A stretch of 64,000 nucleotides of DNA, from assembly GCA_024235695.1 (NCBI GenBank), contig JACKLX010000008.1:97573-161572 (forward strand), written 5' to 3'. Both the position numbers and the translations under genes were made by a program. The notes beneath the pieces were generated by a model, which was not told where the DNA came from, did not search any database, and saw only the letters and a program-made list of their open reading frames with translations. Positions 17,009 through 25,529 of this stretch are shown here, in pieces. The first letter of the stretch is position 1. Every line of letters begins with the position of its first letter. This DNA comes from Accumulibacter sp. (GTDB lineage: Bacteria > Pseudomonadota > Gammaproteobacteria > Burkholderiales > Rhodocyclaceae).

Positions 17009-18220
17009 TCAGTCCGGTCGTTCCTGCGGCTCGTCGGTCAAGGCCAGTTCGCCCTGACGTGGCGACTGCCGATCCGGCGCCGCGCCGCGTGTCGACAGCG
17101 CGCTGACGCGCACGCCGAGCAGCCGCAGCCTGCGGTCGAGCGGAACCCGCCGCAGGCATTCGCCGGCCGCGCGGCGGATCGTTTGCGGATCGCCGGTGGC
17201 GGTGGCCAGCGTCAGGTCGCGGGTCAGGGTCTGAAAGTCGGCAAAACGCAGCTTGATGCCGACCGTGCGTCCCAGGCAGTCCTTGCGTCGCAGGTCTTCG
17301 GCGACACGCGCGCACAGGCTGCTGAAGATGCCGCTCAGCGTCTCGCGATCGTGGCGTGGATGCAGGTCGCGGTCGAAGGTCGTTTCGCGACTGATCGACT
17401 TCGGGTCCGACGATGTGACCAGCGGTCGGTCGTCGACGCCGTGTGCCGCCGCGTGCAGCCAGCTGCCATAACTCCGGCCGAAGTGCTGCCGCAGCAGGCT
17501 CGCGTCGACCGCGGCCAGTTCGCCGATGCGGTGGATGCCGAGCGTCGCCAGGCGGTCGCCGGCCTTCGGGCCGATGCCGTTGATCTTGCGCACCGGCAGC
17601 GGCCAGATCCGTGCCGCGACATCGGCGCTGCCAAGTACCGTCAGACCGTCCGGCTTGTCGAGGTCCGAAGCGATCTTGGCGAGCAGCTTGTTGGCCGCGA
17701 CGCCGATCGAGCACGACAGGCCCGTCGCCTCGCGGACCGCGTCCTTGATGCTCTGCGCCAGCGGTCGGGTGGCGTCGGGCAGGGCAGCGAGGTCGATGTA
17801 TATTTCATCGATGCCGCGGTCTTCGATCTGCGGCGCGATCTGCGCGACCGCCGCCTTGAACAGCCGCGAGTAGTGGCGATAGGCGGCAAAATCGACCGGC
17901 AGCAGAATCGCCTCCGGCGCCAGCCGGGCTGCTTTCATGATTCCCGTCGCCGAGAAGACGCCGAGTGCGCGCGCCTCGTAGGTCGCGGTGGTGACGACGC
18001 CGCGGCCGACGTAGTCGCGCAACCTGGCGAAACGGCGGCCGCCGTCGGCGAGCGCCAGCGGTTGCTGTTCGCGGCTGCCGCCGATCACCACCGGCAGGCC
18101 ACGCAGTTCCGGGTAGCGCAGCAATTCGACCGACGCGTAGAAAGCGTCCATGTCGAGATGGGCGACGCGGCGTGCCGGTGGCTCTGCCGACCGCTCCGGG
18201 GCGGTACCGTCGAGCTTCAA
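17009..18220 (-). CDS. dinB: DNA polymerase IV (Y-family translesion polymerase)
   Basis: Product is about 403 residues. The Y-family motifs are present: HLDMDAFYASVE near the N-terminus, VVTTATYEAR, and the catalytic GIDEIYIDL with adjacent Asp-Glu. The thumb helix-hairpin-helix (INGIGPKAGDRLATLGI) and little-finger domain follow. It copies damaged DNA in an error-prone way. Nothing closer than the TTG at 18220 can start before the essential HLDMDAF; that TTG overlaps the TGA of the preceding gene (TTGA) and is preceded by AGGAG. A start further inside would delete the first catalytic motif. Coupling to the muramidase gene upstream is unusual. The C-terminus ends with a polar tail, and no clear clamp-binding peptide was assigned. 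Confidence 0.9.
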   Translation of the reverse strand: MKLDGTAPERSAEPPARRVAHLDMDAFYASVELLRYPELRGLPVVIGGSREQQPLALADGGRRFARLRDYVGRGVVTTATYEARALGVFSATGIMKAARLAPEAILLPVDFAAYRHYSRLFKAAVAQIAPQIEDRGIDEIYIDLAALPDATRPLAQSIKDAVREATGLSCSIGVAANKLLAKIASDLDKPDGLTVLGSADVAARIWPLPVRKINGIGPKAGDRLATLGIHRIGELAAVDASLLRQHFGRSYGSWLHAAAHGVDDRPLVTSSDPKSISRETTFDRDLHPRHDRETLSGIFSSLCARVAEDLRRKDCLGRTVGIKLRFADFQTLTRDLTLATATGDPQTIRRAAGECLRRVPLDRRLRLLGVRVSALSTRGAAPDRQSPRQGELALTDEPQERPD

Positions 18221-19428
18221 TAGAGGAGGAACTCCTGCCGCATCCGCTCCCAGGCGTCTTCGTCGACGCGGCTCAGGGCGTCGAGGTCGGCCGGCGTCGC
18301 TGCCGGATCGTCGACCCACTCGCGCAGCAGCGGCGAGCCGTTGATCAGATCGATCGCCAGACGGTCGTTTTCGTACTCGTAGGCGAAATCGCGCCACAGC
18401 GGGTAGTCCGGGTGCAAGCGCCGCAGCGCCTTGAAGGCCAGGCATTGCAGACGCCATGGGCGAAACCAAGGGTGCTGGTAATGACCGTCGTCGACGTGGA
18501 TCTGCACGCCCCGGCAGAGCCTGCCGGCGTGTTTGTGGAAAGTCGGCTCGAACCAGCATTCGCGCAGGCGGCAGCCGAGCAGCCAGTCCGGCGCCAGCGC
18601 GTCCATCGTCGCGATCAGCCGGCCGGCATCGATATCGGGTGCGCCAAAAAGCTCCAGCGGTCGGGTCGTGCCGCGTCCTTCGGAGAGCGTCGTCCCTTCG
18701 AGCATCACCGTACCGGCGTAACAGCGGGCCATCGAGACGTTCGGCGCGTTCGGGCTGGGGTTGATCCAGCTCCGTTCGCCGGCCGGCCAGCCGTAACCGG
18801 GCGCCGCATCGGGCAGCCAGCCGTGCATGGCGATTACCGTACAGTCGACGTCGAGGCCGAGCGTGCCGACGAACCAGTACGCCAGTTCGCCCATGGTCAG
18901 GCCATGGCGCATCGGCAGTGCGCCGGCGCCGACGAAACTCTCCCAGCCGGGGCGAAGCAGCAGTCCCTCGAGCGGCCTCCCGACCGGGTTCGGGCGATCG
19001 AGGATCCACACCGACTTGCCGTGCGTGGCCGCGGCTTCGAGCAGGTAGCGCAGGGTAGTGATGAAGGTATAGATGCGGCAGCCGAGGTCCTGCAAGTCGA
19101 TCAACAGCACGTCGAAGCTGTCGATCATCGCCGGCGTCGGGCGGCGTACCTCGCCGTACAGGCTGAATACCGGAATGCCGTGTACCGGATCGACGAAATC
19201 CGGTGATTCGATCATGTTGTCCTGCTTGTCGCCGCGCAGGCCGTGTTGCGGGCCGAAGGCAGCGGTCAGCCGCAGCTCGGGCAGCGCCGCCAGTGCGTCG
19301 AGTGCGTGTGTCAGGCGGGCGGTGACCGAAGCCGGGTGCGCGACCAGCGCCAGGCGGCGACCGTGCAGCGGTTTGCGCAGCTCGGGGTTGTTGAGCAGCC
19401 GGTCGAGGCCGAATTCGATGGCGGACAT
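18217..19428 (-). CDS. Exo-beta-N-acetylmuramidase NamZ-like (DUF1343)
   Basis: Product is 403 residues from the ATG at 19428, which follows AAGGAAACC. Family hallmarks are RLALVAHPASVT near residue 28, AFGPQHGLRG near 66, FDVLLIDLQDLGCRIYTF, and WILDRPNPVGR. Family GH171 enzymes remove N-acetylmuramic acid from the non-reducing end of peptidoglycan fragments, typically after export. I see no clear signal peptide here, which would place the enzyme in the cytoplasm for muropeptide recycling. It is the middle gene of a tight operon: 11 bases after the DOMON-like gene and overlapping dinB by 4 bases. Confidence 0.85.
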   Translation of the reverse strand: MSAIEFGLDRLLNNPELRKPLHGRRLALVAHPASVTARLTHALDALAALPELRLTAAFGPQHGLRGDKQDNMIESPDFVDPVHGIPVFSLYGEVRRPTPAMIDSFDVLLIDLQDLGCRIYTFITTLRYLLEAAATHGKSVWILDRPNPVGRPLEGLLLRPGWESFVGAGALPMRHGLTMGELAYWFVGTLGLDVDCTVIAMHGWLPDAAPGYGWPAGERSWINPSPNAPNVSMARCYAGTVMLEGTTLSEGRGTTRPLELFGAPDIDAGRLIATMDALAPDWLLGCRLRECWFEPTFHKHAGRLCRGVQIHVDDGHYQHPWFRPWRLQCLAFKALRRLHPDYPLWRDFAYEYENDRLAIDLINGSPLLREWVDDPAATPADLDALSRVDEDAWERMRQEFLLY

Positions 19429-19439
19429 CCAGGTTTCCT

Positions 19440-20015
19440 TCAGGCACGCACTTGCAGCGGCGCCAGTTCGAGCGTGAAGCCGTTGCGGTGGTGAAAATCG
19501 GGCAAGGCGGCAGGGTGGTGCAGCGCCCAGTAGCTGTGGCTGCCGTCGACGGTGTCGGACGCTTCGACGACGGCAGCCAGGCCGATCTGCAGCCTTGCCG
19601 TTGCTGCCGGCAAGGCGTCGGGCGGCAGCGTCGCCGCCAGTTCGAGCCGCCCCGCCGACTGCCTGGCGATGATCCGTGGCGGGCCGAGCAGCGCCGGCGT
19701 CGCGTCGCGCTGCCGGTAGCCGGCGAACGCATAGGCGGCCCACTGCCCCGACGGTGAAAAATTGAACTCGCGGTAGGCGGGATCGCCGGCGGCGCCGACG
19801 AAGGCCTCGAAGCAGGTGTGTTGCCAAAGGCCGTCGGCGCAAGCCGCCGAGCGCGGTTCCGGGATCAGCAGGCGGGCGATGTCGCCGCGCAGGCACCAGC
19901 TGAGTTCGAGGCTACCGTCGGCGCGACGCTCAGCGTGCGCTTCGATCGTCCGCACCACCGGTGCCGGCGTCGCCGGATGCGGGCAAAGGGTCAGGGTGGA
20001 TTCGCTCGGGAACAT
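19440..20015 (-). CDS. DOMON-like domain protein
   Basis: Product is 191 residues, a one-domain protein similar to the DOMON_like family. Typical motifs are FEAFVGAAGDPAYREFNFSP, the QWAAYAFAGYR segment and SYWALHHPAALPDFHHRNGF near the C-terminus. DOMON-type folds bind heme or sugars; the ligand is not evident. It is the first gene of the operon with NamZ and dinB (11-base gap to NamZ). Co-occurrence with NamZ suggests a sugar-related role, but that is inference. There is no signal peptide. Confidence 0.75.
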   Translation of the reverse strand: MFPSESTLTLCPHPATPAPVVRTIEAHAERRADGSLELSWCLRGDIARLLIPEPRSAACADGLWQHTCFEAFVGAAGDPAYREFNFSPSGQWAAYAFAGYRQRDATPALLGPPRIIARQSAGRLELAATLPPDALPAATARLQIGLAAVVEASDTVDGSHSYWALHHPAALPDFHHRNGFTLELAPLQVRA

Positions 20016-20346
20016 TGGTCGCTTGTCGAGGCGGCAGGTCAGTAGAGGATTCTAGCCGTTTCAGCGCTGTTTCTTCCGGGCTTCGCCGCTTTCTTGCGCC
20101 GCCGGGAGCGCCCCGCAGGGGGAGCGCCCGCCGGGCGCCGCCAGGAATGCAAGAAGGCGCTTGATCGCCGCTACTCCAGGCCTACAATCAAGACTCAAGA
20201 GTGACCGCCGGCTGCTCGGTGCTTCTTGCCCAACGCGGCCTGGCCACCGTGATCGGTGGGCCGTGCGGCGGGACTTGCGGGGCCTTCGAGCCGCGCCAGG
20301 CTACGGGACAACTTGCACCGGGTGCTTCACCTGAAAGGAGTTCGTG
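20016..20346. other. Divergent intergenic region
   Basis: 331 bases between the leftward DOMON-like operon and the rightward small secreted protein. Around 20100-20140 there is a very GC-rich stretch with a direct repeat of GGGAGCGCCC. A TACAAT hexamer near 20178 could be a -10 element. The ribosome-binding site GAAAGGAG for the next gene is at about 20333. No gene was recognised. Confidence 0.4.
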
Positions 20347-20787
20347 ATGAGAACAGTCCTCGCCGCAATTCTCCTGGTTGGCGCTTCAAGCCAGGTTCTC
20401 GGACAGCCATCGAGCGCCTTTCGCCTGAGCGATCTCCACGCCCAGGGTGCGACGCAGTTATCGAAGGATGAACTGCAGGTACTGCTTCCCGGGGCAAAGG
20501 TGGAAAGCCGCACCGTGCAGGGTTCCACCCGGTTTTGGGAGAACTCTGCGGACGGCAGTCTGCTTGCGTCCACCGACAATCGTGGCGACGTCAGCTCGAG
20601 ACGACATGCCACTGCCCGTGGGAGCTGGCAACTGGCTGACAACGGCAGCTATTGCGTCCTTCTCGAATGGAAGAGCAAGACAGAGCAATGGTGCCGATTC
20701 ATCTTCAAGTCCGGCGACAGGTACTTCGCCGTGAAGTCAACGTCCGATCAATCGAGCGTCGCCCATGAACTGGCATTTTCTCGCTGA
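20347..20787 (+). CDS. Small secreted protein (DUF995-like)
   Basis: Product is 146 residues. A signal peptide is evident (RTVLAAILLVGASSQVLG). The rest has the pattern of small periplasmic DUF995-like proteins: LSKDELQVLLPGAKVES, a glycine/aspartate-rich middle, GSWQLADNGSYCVLLEW and EQWCRFIFKSGDRYF, with two conserved cysteines likely to form a disulfide. A GTG directly before the ATG could serve as start and would add one residue. Function is unknown. Neighbours give no clue. Confidence 0.65.
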   Translation: MRTVLAAILLVGASSQVLGQPSSAFRLSDLHAQGATQLSKDELQVLLPGAKVESRTVQGSTRFWENSADGSLLASTDNRGDVSSRRHATARGSWQLADNGSYCVLLEWKSKTEQWCRFIFKSGDRYFAVKSTSDQSSVAHELAFSR

Positions 20788-20840
20788 CATGGTCGCTTGT
20801 CACGGCGGCTTTTCCGGCGCATCGCTCCGAGCGGTCCGGG

Positions 20841-21146
20841 TCAGCAGCCGCTCAAGCCGTGCCAGCCGCAAAGCTCGCGCTTGACCCAGGCGAGCAGGAT
20901 CCACAGCCCGAACATCAGGAAGAACGCCACCAAGGGAACGAGCCGGTCGACCACGCGCCGCGGTGCGAGCTGGCGCGTCAGGCGGATCGCCGGGCGGGTG
21001 ACGATCTGGAAGAGCCGGTAGATCGGATTGCCGGTGCGACCGGCTCCCGCCAGCAGCGCCACCGCGCCTTGCCCGAGCAGGCAGAGCAGCGCGACCTCGA
21101 CCAGTGCGCGCACGATCGAGACGATCAACAGGTCGGGATGGCTCAT
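20841..21146 (-). CDS. Small integral membrane protein (YggT-like appearance)
   Basis: Product is 101 residues from the ATG at 21146. Two hydrophobic segments (about residues 6-32 and 70-88) are joined by a basic linker containing GNPIYRLFQIVTRPAIRLTRQLAPRRVVD. The NPIYR and TRPAIR elements resemble the YggT family of inner-membrane proteins linked to cell-division and ion functions. The open frame runs further upstream, but that part looks non-coding. It lies convergent to the small secreted protein gene. Moderate confidence in the gene, low confidence in the family. Confidence 0.65.
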   Translation of the reverse strand: MSHPDLLIVSIVRALVEVALLCLLGQGAVALLAGAGRTGNPIYRLFQIVTRPAIRLTRQLAPRRVVDRLVPLVAFFLMFGLWILLAWVKRELCGWHGLSGC

Positions 21147-21757
21147 GCTATCTGCCGCTGGACTCTTGCCTTGAAAGTCGCGTCTTCGACTGACGAATCG
21201 CCGCTCGCCCGTGCTGCTGCGACGGGTCGGCGAAAGCGGCGGGGAATTGCGCGCGCGCTCTCTGTCCGGCCAAGGATTCCGGCGTCCAAGCCGGAACGAA
21301 CACGGCAGGTGAGGGCAACGGTGATCACGTCCATGATCGGCTGTTTCGGCAGTTGATGACCGTACGGCCTGAATCCGCGGGGTCTGCGTGGCGTCTGCAG
21401 ATGGTCCTCGTGGTCCTCGAGTAGTGGCGACATTATGCCCGGGCATCGCTGTCTTGTTTCTTCGGCAGCGACGACAAGGTCCGCGATGCTGGGCACAAGT
21501 AAGCGCTCGCTTCGGTGATTGCGGCGAGGCCGTTCGATTGCGGTCGCGACCGGCGAAGGGCGCATCGACCGCGACCCGGCCGGCGCCGCTTCCCGATCTG
21601 CTGGTCTATACTGGTCTGGTCGTGTGTCGTGGCCCGCGTGGAGCGCGCGGTGCCGCCGCTGCCCGGGAGGAGCTTGCGCGGCCTGCCGTTGATGCAACAG
21701 CGCAAAGCCGCGACGCGAAGTGCTGGCCGCAGGCGACCGACGAAGAGGAGAACGACG
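21147..21757. other. 611-base intergenic region, nothing firmly recognised
   Basis: Upstream of the second PEP-CTERM gene. I looked for the sigma-54 plus TGTCGG dyad arrangement seen before the other two PEP-CTERM genes and did not find it. A TATACT at about 21607 could be a sigma-70 -10 element. A GAAGAGGAG ribosome-binding site lies immediately before the gene. No small gene stands out. Confidence 0.4.
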
Positions 21758-22786
21758 ATGGGGTGCCTTGAAAATGACCTGGCAGCGCCACTGCGGATCG
21801 CTCGGACTGTCCGGCGTTGCCTGTTTGGCCTCGCCTTGCTGGTTTTCGCCGGCGCCGCACAGGCGGCGGCATTGACCGGGATCCAGGACTACCGCTATCT
21901 GGTCAGTGGTCTTCCCTCGCCGGAGAGAGAGTTCCCGGCGCTGGTCCATGAGTTCGAGGGACTGGCGTTTACCGCCGACGGCAGCCTTTGGGCCTCGATC
22001 GCTGCCGACCCCCTGGGTACCCGGCGGGAATTCTGGCGGCTGGACGTCAAGGACAATGTCGTCCATCAGGCGATCGCCGATAGCCGTTTCGAGCCGACCG
22101 CGCAGTTTGCCAATCCGGTCGCCCTGGCCGGCGCGGGAGCGCAGCTGATCGTCGGCGAGAACTTCCACGCCTTCAGATCGCGAGGCTTTCCGCTGAACGA
22201 CATTCTCTGGGCATTCACCCCGGGGGTCAGTACGCCGGCTGTGCCCGACTGGACCTTCTCGCTCGCCGTGACCGACTGCGACGAAGTGGAAGGCGCCGCC
22301 GCGGCCAGGGGAAAGCTCTATGTGAGCTGTCAGGGCGACGGCACTATTCTCGAGCTTGACCCGCAAAGCGGCCAGGTCGGCAGGAAATTCGCGCTGAATG
22401 CCCAGTTGCTGGGCCTGGAAGCAATCGATGACCGCCGCCTGCTGGTCGGCGATTACAGCAATCATCGCTTGCTGGTTTTCGACCTCGGCCTCGAGCAGGT
22501 CAGCGAGTCGATCGATCTGGCGAGCCTCTTTCGCGGGCCGGGCAGCGACTACTTCCGGCTTACCGGCGAGGAGTACCTGGTTCAGGTCGTGCCGTCGGAA
22601 GGTTTCAGGAGAACGCCCGATCCCGACGGCCTCGCCTATCGCGATGGGACGATCTACATGGCATTTGACGGCGACCTGCGAATCTTCGCCATCTCCCTGA
22701 ACGTCTCCGAGCCCGGAACGGTGGCGCTGCTCGGGCTGGCATTGCTCGGCCTGGCCTGGCTCGGTCGGCGTCGACCGAGCGGCTAG
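21758..22786 (+). CDS. PEP-CTERM sorting domain protein with beta-propeller-like body
   Basis: Product is 342 residues from the ATG at 21758. The N-terminal signal is VRRCLFGLALLVFAGAAQA. The mature region shows repeated blade-like segments (GLAFTADGSLWASI, GKLYVSCQGDGTILELD, LEAIDDRRLLVGDYSNHRLL, DGLAYRDGTIYMAFDG), resembling SMP-30/NHL or phytase-type propellers. The C-terminus is a PEP-CTERM signal of variant type: VSEPGT replaces the usual VPEPGT, followed by a hydrophobic helix and RRRPSG. It should be exported and handled by exosortase. The upstream region lacks the dyad plus -24/-12 arrangement of the other PEP-CTERM genes. Confidence 0.85.
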   Translation: MGCLENDLAAPLRIARTVRRCLFGLALLVFAGAAQAAALTGIQDYRYLVSGLPSPEREFPALVHEFEGLAFTADGSLWASIAADPLGTRREFWRLDVKDNVVHQAIADSRFEPTAQFANPVALAGAGAQLIVGENFHAFRSRGFPLNDILWAFTPGVSTPAVPDWTFSLAVTDCDEVEGAAAARGKLYVSCQGDGTILELDPQSGQVGRKFALNAQLLGLEAIDDRRLLVGDYSNHRLLVFDLGLEQVSESIDLASLFRGPGSDYFRLTGEEYLVQVVPSEGFRRTPDPDGLAYRDGTIYMAFDGDLRIFAISLNVSEPGTVALLGLALLGLAWLGRRRPSG

Positions 22787-23209
22787 CGGCAGCCCGGCCC
22801 GGTTGCGCCGCCACGCCGTCGCGCAGCCCGGGCCTGCACGAAGCGTCCGGCTGGCCGTGCCGCGACCGCGCGTCGGCCGCGCGGCCCGCGGGGATTTCGC
22901 CTGGCCGCCGGAGTCGCCCCTTCGACCGTTTCTCCGACACGCCGGCATGTCCCCGGCATTCCATGCGATATGCATGGCCCTTGTGCGGCCAGCCAGTTCG
23001 CGGCATTGCGCCGCAAGGGTTGGCGATGCGCCGCGTTTTCATGCCGATAGCCTTGCCGTGGGCAGCGATCTGCGGCATGATTTGCCTCCACGCCGACGAC
23101 GGCGGCTCACTCGATCAATCTGCCGAACAGCCGATGACCTTCCCGCGCCATGGTTCTTCACTACTGCCGAGCGCCGCCTTGCGGCCAGCGGTAGCGAGCT
23201 AGGGCGCGC
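22787..23209. other. Intergenic region, nothing recognised
   Basis: 423 GC-rich bases between the PEP-CTERM gene and the DUF1538 gene, both rightward. A 79-codon open frame at 22963-23202 has no ribosome-binding site and no family resemblance. No terminator with a U-tract was seen. Confidence 0.4.
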
Positions 23210-24712
23210 ATGGGTTCGTTGCTGCGCCTGGTCAAGGAACTCCTGCAAGAGGCGGCCCGGGATCTGGCGCCGACACTGATCGTCGTCGCGATTTTCCAGA
23301 CTTTTTTCATCCAGCGCATGCCGGACAGTCCCGGCGCGCTGATCGGCGGCTTCGCCGCGGTGCTGATCGGCCTGGCCCTGTTCGTCAAGGGGCTGGATGC
23401 GGCGATCTTCCCGGCCGGCGAGACGATGGCCTTCGATTTTGCCCGCCGGGGATCGTTTCTGTGGCTGATGGCCTTCGCCTTCTGCATCAGCTTCGCATCG
23501 GTCGCCGCCGAGCCGGCCTTGATGGCCGTGGCTTACAAGGCCGAGGCCGTTTCCGGCGGCAGCATGGGTGCCATGACGCTGCGCATGGTTGCCGCCCTGG
23601 CGGTCGGGCTGGCGGTGATGGTCGGCGTCTGGCGCATCGTGCTCGGGCATCCGATTGCCCTCTACCTGATTCCCGGTTATCTGATCGTCGTCTCGCTGAC
23701 CGCCATGTCGCCGCCGGAACTGGTCGGCCTGGCGTTCGATTCGGGCGGCGTCGTCGCTTCCACGGTCACCGCGCCGTTACTGACGGCGATGGGCGTTGGC
23801 CTGGCGGCGACCATCCGCGGCCGCAACCCGATGCTCGACGGCTTTGGCCTCATCGCCTTCGGCGCGCTGGCGCCGATGATCGTCATCCAGCTCTACGGCA
23901 TCCTTTTCTTCGTTGCCGCCGACCATGGTACGGCGGTGGTGCTGATGCCGACCGACGACGAGCATCAGCTGACGGCCTGGGCAATGCTCGGCAACTTCCT
24001 GGGGATGGTCAAGAACCTCTTGCCGATCATCGCCGTTGTCTTGTTCTCGAGTTTCGTCATCCTCCGCCGGCCACTTGCCGACCCCAGGGGATTGGCGGTC
24101 GGCATGCTCTTCGTGGCGGTCGGCCTGTACCTGTTCGACGAGGGTTTGCAGGTCGGGCTATTTCCGCTCGGCGACGAAATGACCAGCGGCCTGATGCAGG
24201 ACGGCGCGGCGATGTGGGTGCTCTATCTCTACGGCTTCCTGATCGGTTTCGCCACTACCATGGCCGAACCGGCGCTGATCGCCCTGTCGATCAAGGCCGA
24301 TGAGGTCAGCCTCGGCCAGCTCAGGGGATTCTGGCTGCGGACGCTGGTTTCCATTGGCGTCGGTGTCGGCCTGGTGATCGGCTGCGCACGCATCGTCGAC
24401 GGAACACCGATCGCCTACTGGCTGATCCCCGGTTACCTGCTGGTGATCGTCATGACCAGACTGGCGCCACGCTTCATCGTCCCGATCGCTTTCGACTGTG
24501 GCGGCGTGACCACTTCGACGGTGACCGTGCCGCTGGTGACCGCGCTTGGCGTCGGCCTGGCCGAACGGACGGCGGGGAGGGATCCGATGATCGACGGCTT
24601 CGGCCTGATCGCCTTCGCCTCGCTGCTGCCGATGATCATCGTCATGTCCTATGGCATCCTCGCCACCTTGCTCTTGCAGTCAAGGAAACCGGTCAAGGAG
24701 AGAACATCATGA
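23210..24712 (+). CDS. DUF1538 family polytopic membrane protein (two tandem domains)
   Basis: Product is 500 residues with about a dozen membrane segments. It consists of two homologous halves (about residues 1-245 and 255-495). Each contains an AEPALMAVAYKAE or AEPALIALSIKAD segment, a LIPGYL segment, a AFDSGGVVASTVTAPLLTA or AFDCGGVTTSTVTVPLVTA segment, and DGFGLIAFG/A. The inverted or pseudo-symmetric duplication suggests a transporter or channel, but no substrate is established for this family. It is the first of a tight operon: its TGA overlaps the ATG of a PII-like gene, and a CBS-domain gene follows. This arrangement suggests gating of a membrane protein by nucleotide-binding regulators. 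Confidence 0.88.
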   Translation: MGSLLRLVKELLQEAARDLAPTLIVVAIFQTFFIQRMPDSPGALIGGFAAVLIGLALFVKGLDAAIFPAGETMAFDFARRGSFLWLMAFAFCISFASVAAEPALMAVAYKAEAVSGGSMGAMTLRMVAALAVGLAVMVGVWRIVLGHPIALYLIPGYLIVVSLTAMSPPELVGLAFDSGGVVASTVTAPLLTAMGVGLAATIRGRNPMLDGFGLIAFGALAPMIVIQLYGILFFVAADHGTAVVLMPTDDEHQLTAWAMLGNFLGMVKNLLPIIAVVLFSSFVILRRPLADPRGLAVGMLFVAVGLYLFDEGLQVGLFPLGDEMTSGLMQDGAAMWVLYLYGFLIGFATTMAEPALIALSIKADEVSLGQLRGFWLRTLVSIGVGVGLVIGCARIVDGTPIAYWLIPGYLLVIVMTRLAPRFIVPIAFDCGGVTTSTVTVPLVTALGVGLAERTAGRDPMIDGFGLIAFASLLPMIIVMSYGILATLLLQSRKPVKERTS

Positions 24713-25056
24713 AATTTTCTGCCGTTGTGCTGATCGTCCCGGAAGAGGACGAGGATCGCGCCGTCGAGTTGCTCAAGCAGGCCGGCGCCACCGGCATCAC
24801 CATCCTCAAGGGCAAGGGGCTGCGGCACAATGAGCGCAAGACCTTTCTCGGTCTCGGCCTGGAGCGCAAGGAATCACTGCTGCTGTGCGTCACCGAGCAG
24901 CAACTGGCGATGCGCATTCTGCGCGCGGTCAAGTTGCAGATGAAGCTCGATCTGCCGGGAGGAGGTCTGGCGTTTTCGCTGGCGCTGGGCAGCGTCGTCG
25001 GCATCGGTGTCGAGCAGATGAAGCTGTTCCGGCGCGAAGTCGAGGGCGGCATGTGA
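24709..25056 (+). CDS. PII-like signalling protein
   Basis: Product is 115 residues, the size of a PII/GlnK subunit, and starts MKFSAVVLIVPEEDEDRAVELLKQAGATGITILKGKG in PII fashion. The uridylylated T-loop tyrosine and the standard TGxxGDGKIF B-loop are absent; the corresponding stretch is LPGGGLAFSLALG. It is therefore a divergent PII-like protein and not GlnB or GlnK. It presumably trimerises, binds a nucleotide, and regulates the DUF1538 membrane protein encoded immediately upstream (ATGA overlap, so translation is coupled). Confidence 0.8.
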   Translation: MKFSAVVLIVPEEDEDRAVELLKQAGATGITILKGKGLRHNERKTFLGLGLERKESLLLCVTEQQLAMRILRAVKLQMKLDLPGGGLAFSLALGSVVGIGVEQMKLFRREVEGGM

Positions 25057-25121
25057 GCCAGGGCGCCGACTGCAGGCCCGGTCGATTACTATGCACGATC
25101 ATTGAGTGAAGGAGTTCTAGC

Positions 25122-25517
25122 ATGCTGGTTGCCGGAATCATGAAGAGAAACGTCATCACCATCAGTCCGCTGGCGACCGTCCGAGAGGCTCTGATGATGA
25201 TGAAGGAGCGCGGCGTCAAGTCGCTGGTGGTGGAAAAGCGCCATTCCGGCGATGCGCACGGGCTGATCGCCTATCGCGACGTCGCCAGGGCGGTGATCGC
25301 CGACGACGGCGACATCGACCTGCTCAACGTGTATGACATTGCCCAGAAGCCGGCGCTGCAGGTCTCGCAGCACCTCGAGGTCCGCTATCTGGCGCGGCTG
25401 ATGATCCAGTACGCGGTGAAGAGCGTGCTGGTGATCGACAACAACGATCTGCAGGGCTTCGTTTCGGATACCGACGTCGTCGCCAGTCTCATCGATCGGG
25501 CAGCGCAGGAAAAATAG
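25122..25517 (+). CDS. CBS-domain pair protein
   Basis: Product is 131 residues made of two CBS motifs (MKRNVITISPLATVREALMMM and VRYLARLMIQYAVKSVLVIDNNDLQGFVSDTDVV). CBS pairs bind adenosine nucleotides and report energy state. A GAAGGAG ribosome-binding site precedes the ATG. The gene follows the PII-like gene by 65 bases in the same direction and probably completes a DUF1538/PII-like/CBS regulatory module. Confidence 0.9.
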   Translation: MLVAGIMKRNVITISPLATVREALMMMKERGVKSLVVEKRHSGDAHGLIAYRDVARAVIADDGDIDLLNVYDIAQKPALQVSQHLEVRYLARLMIQYAVKSVLVIDNNDLQGFVSDTDVVASLIDRAAQEK

Positions 25518-25529
25518 GGCCGACCGGCT

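Noticed and set aside
22963-23202. 79-codon open frame before the DUF1538 gene
   Set aside because: No ribosome-binding site, no recognisable family and composition typical of random GC-rich DNA.
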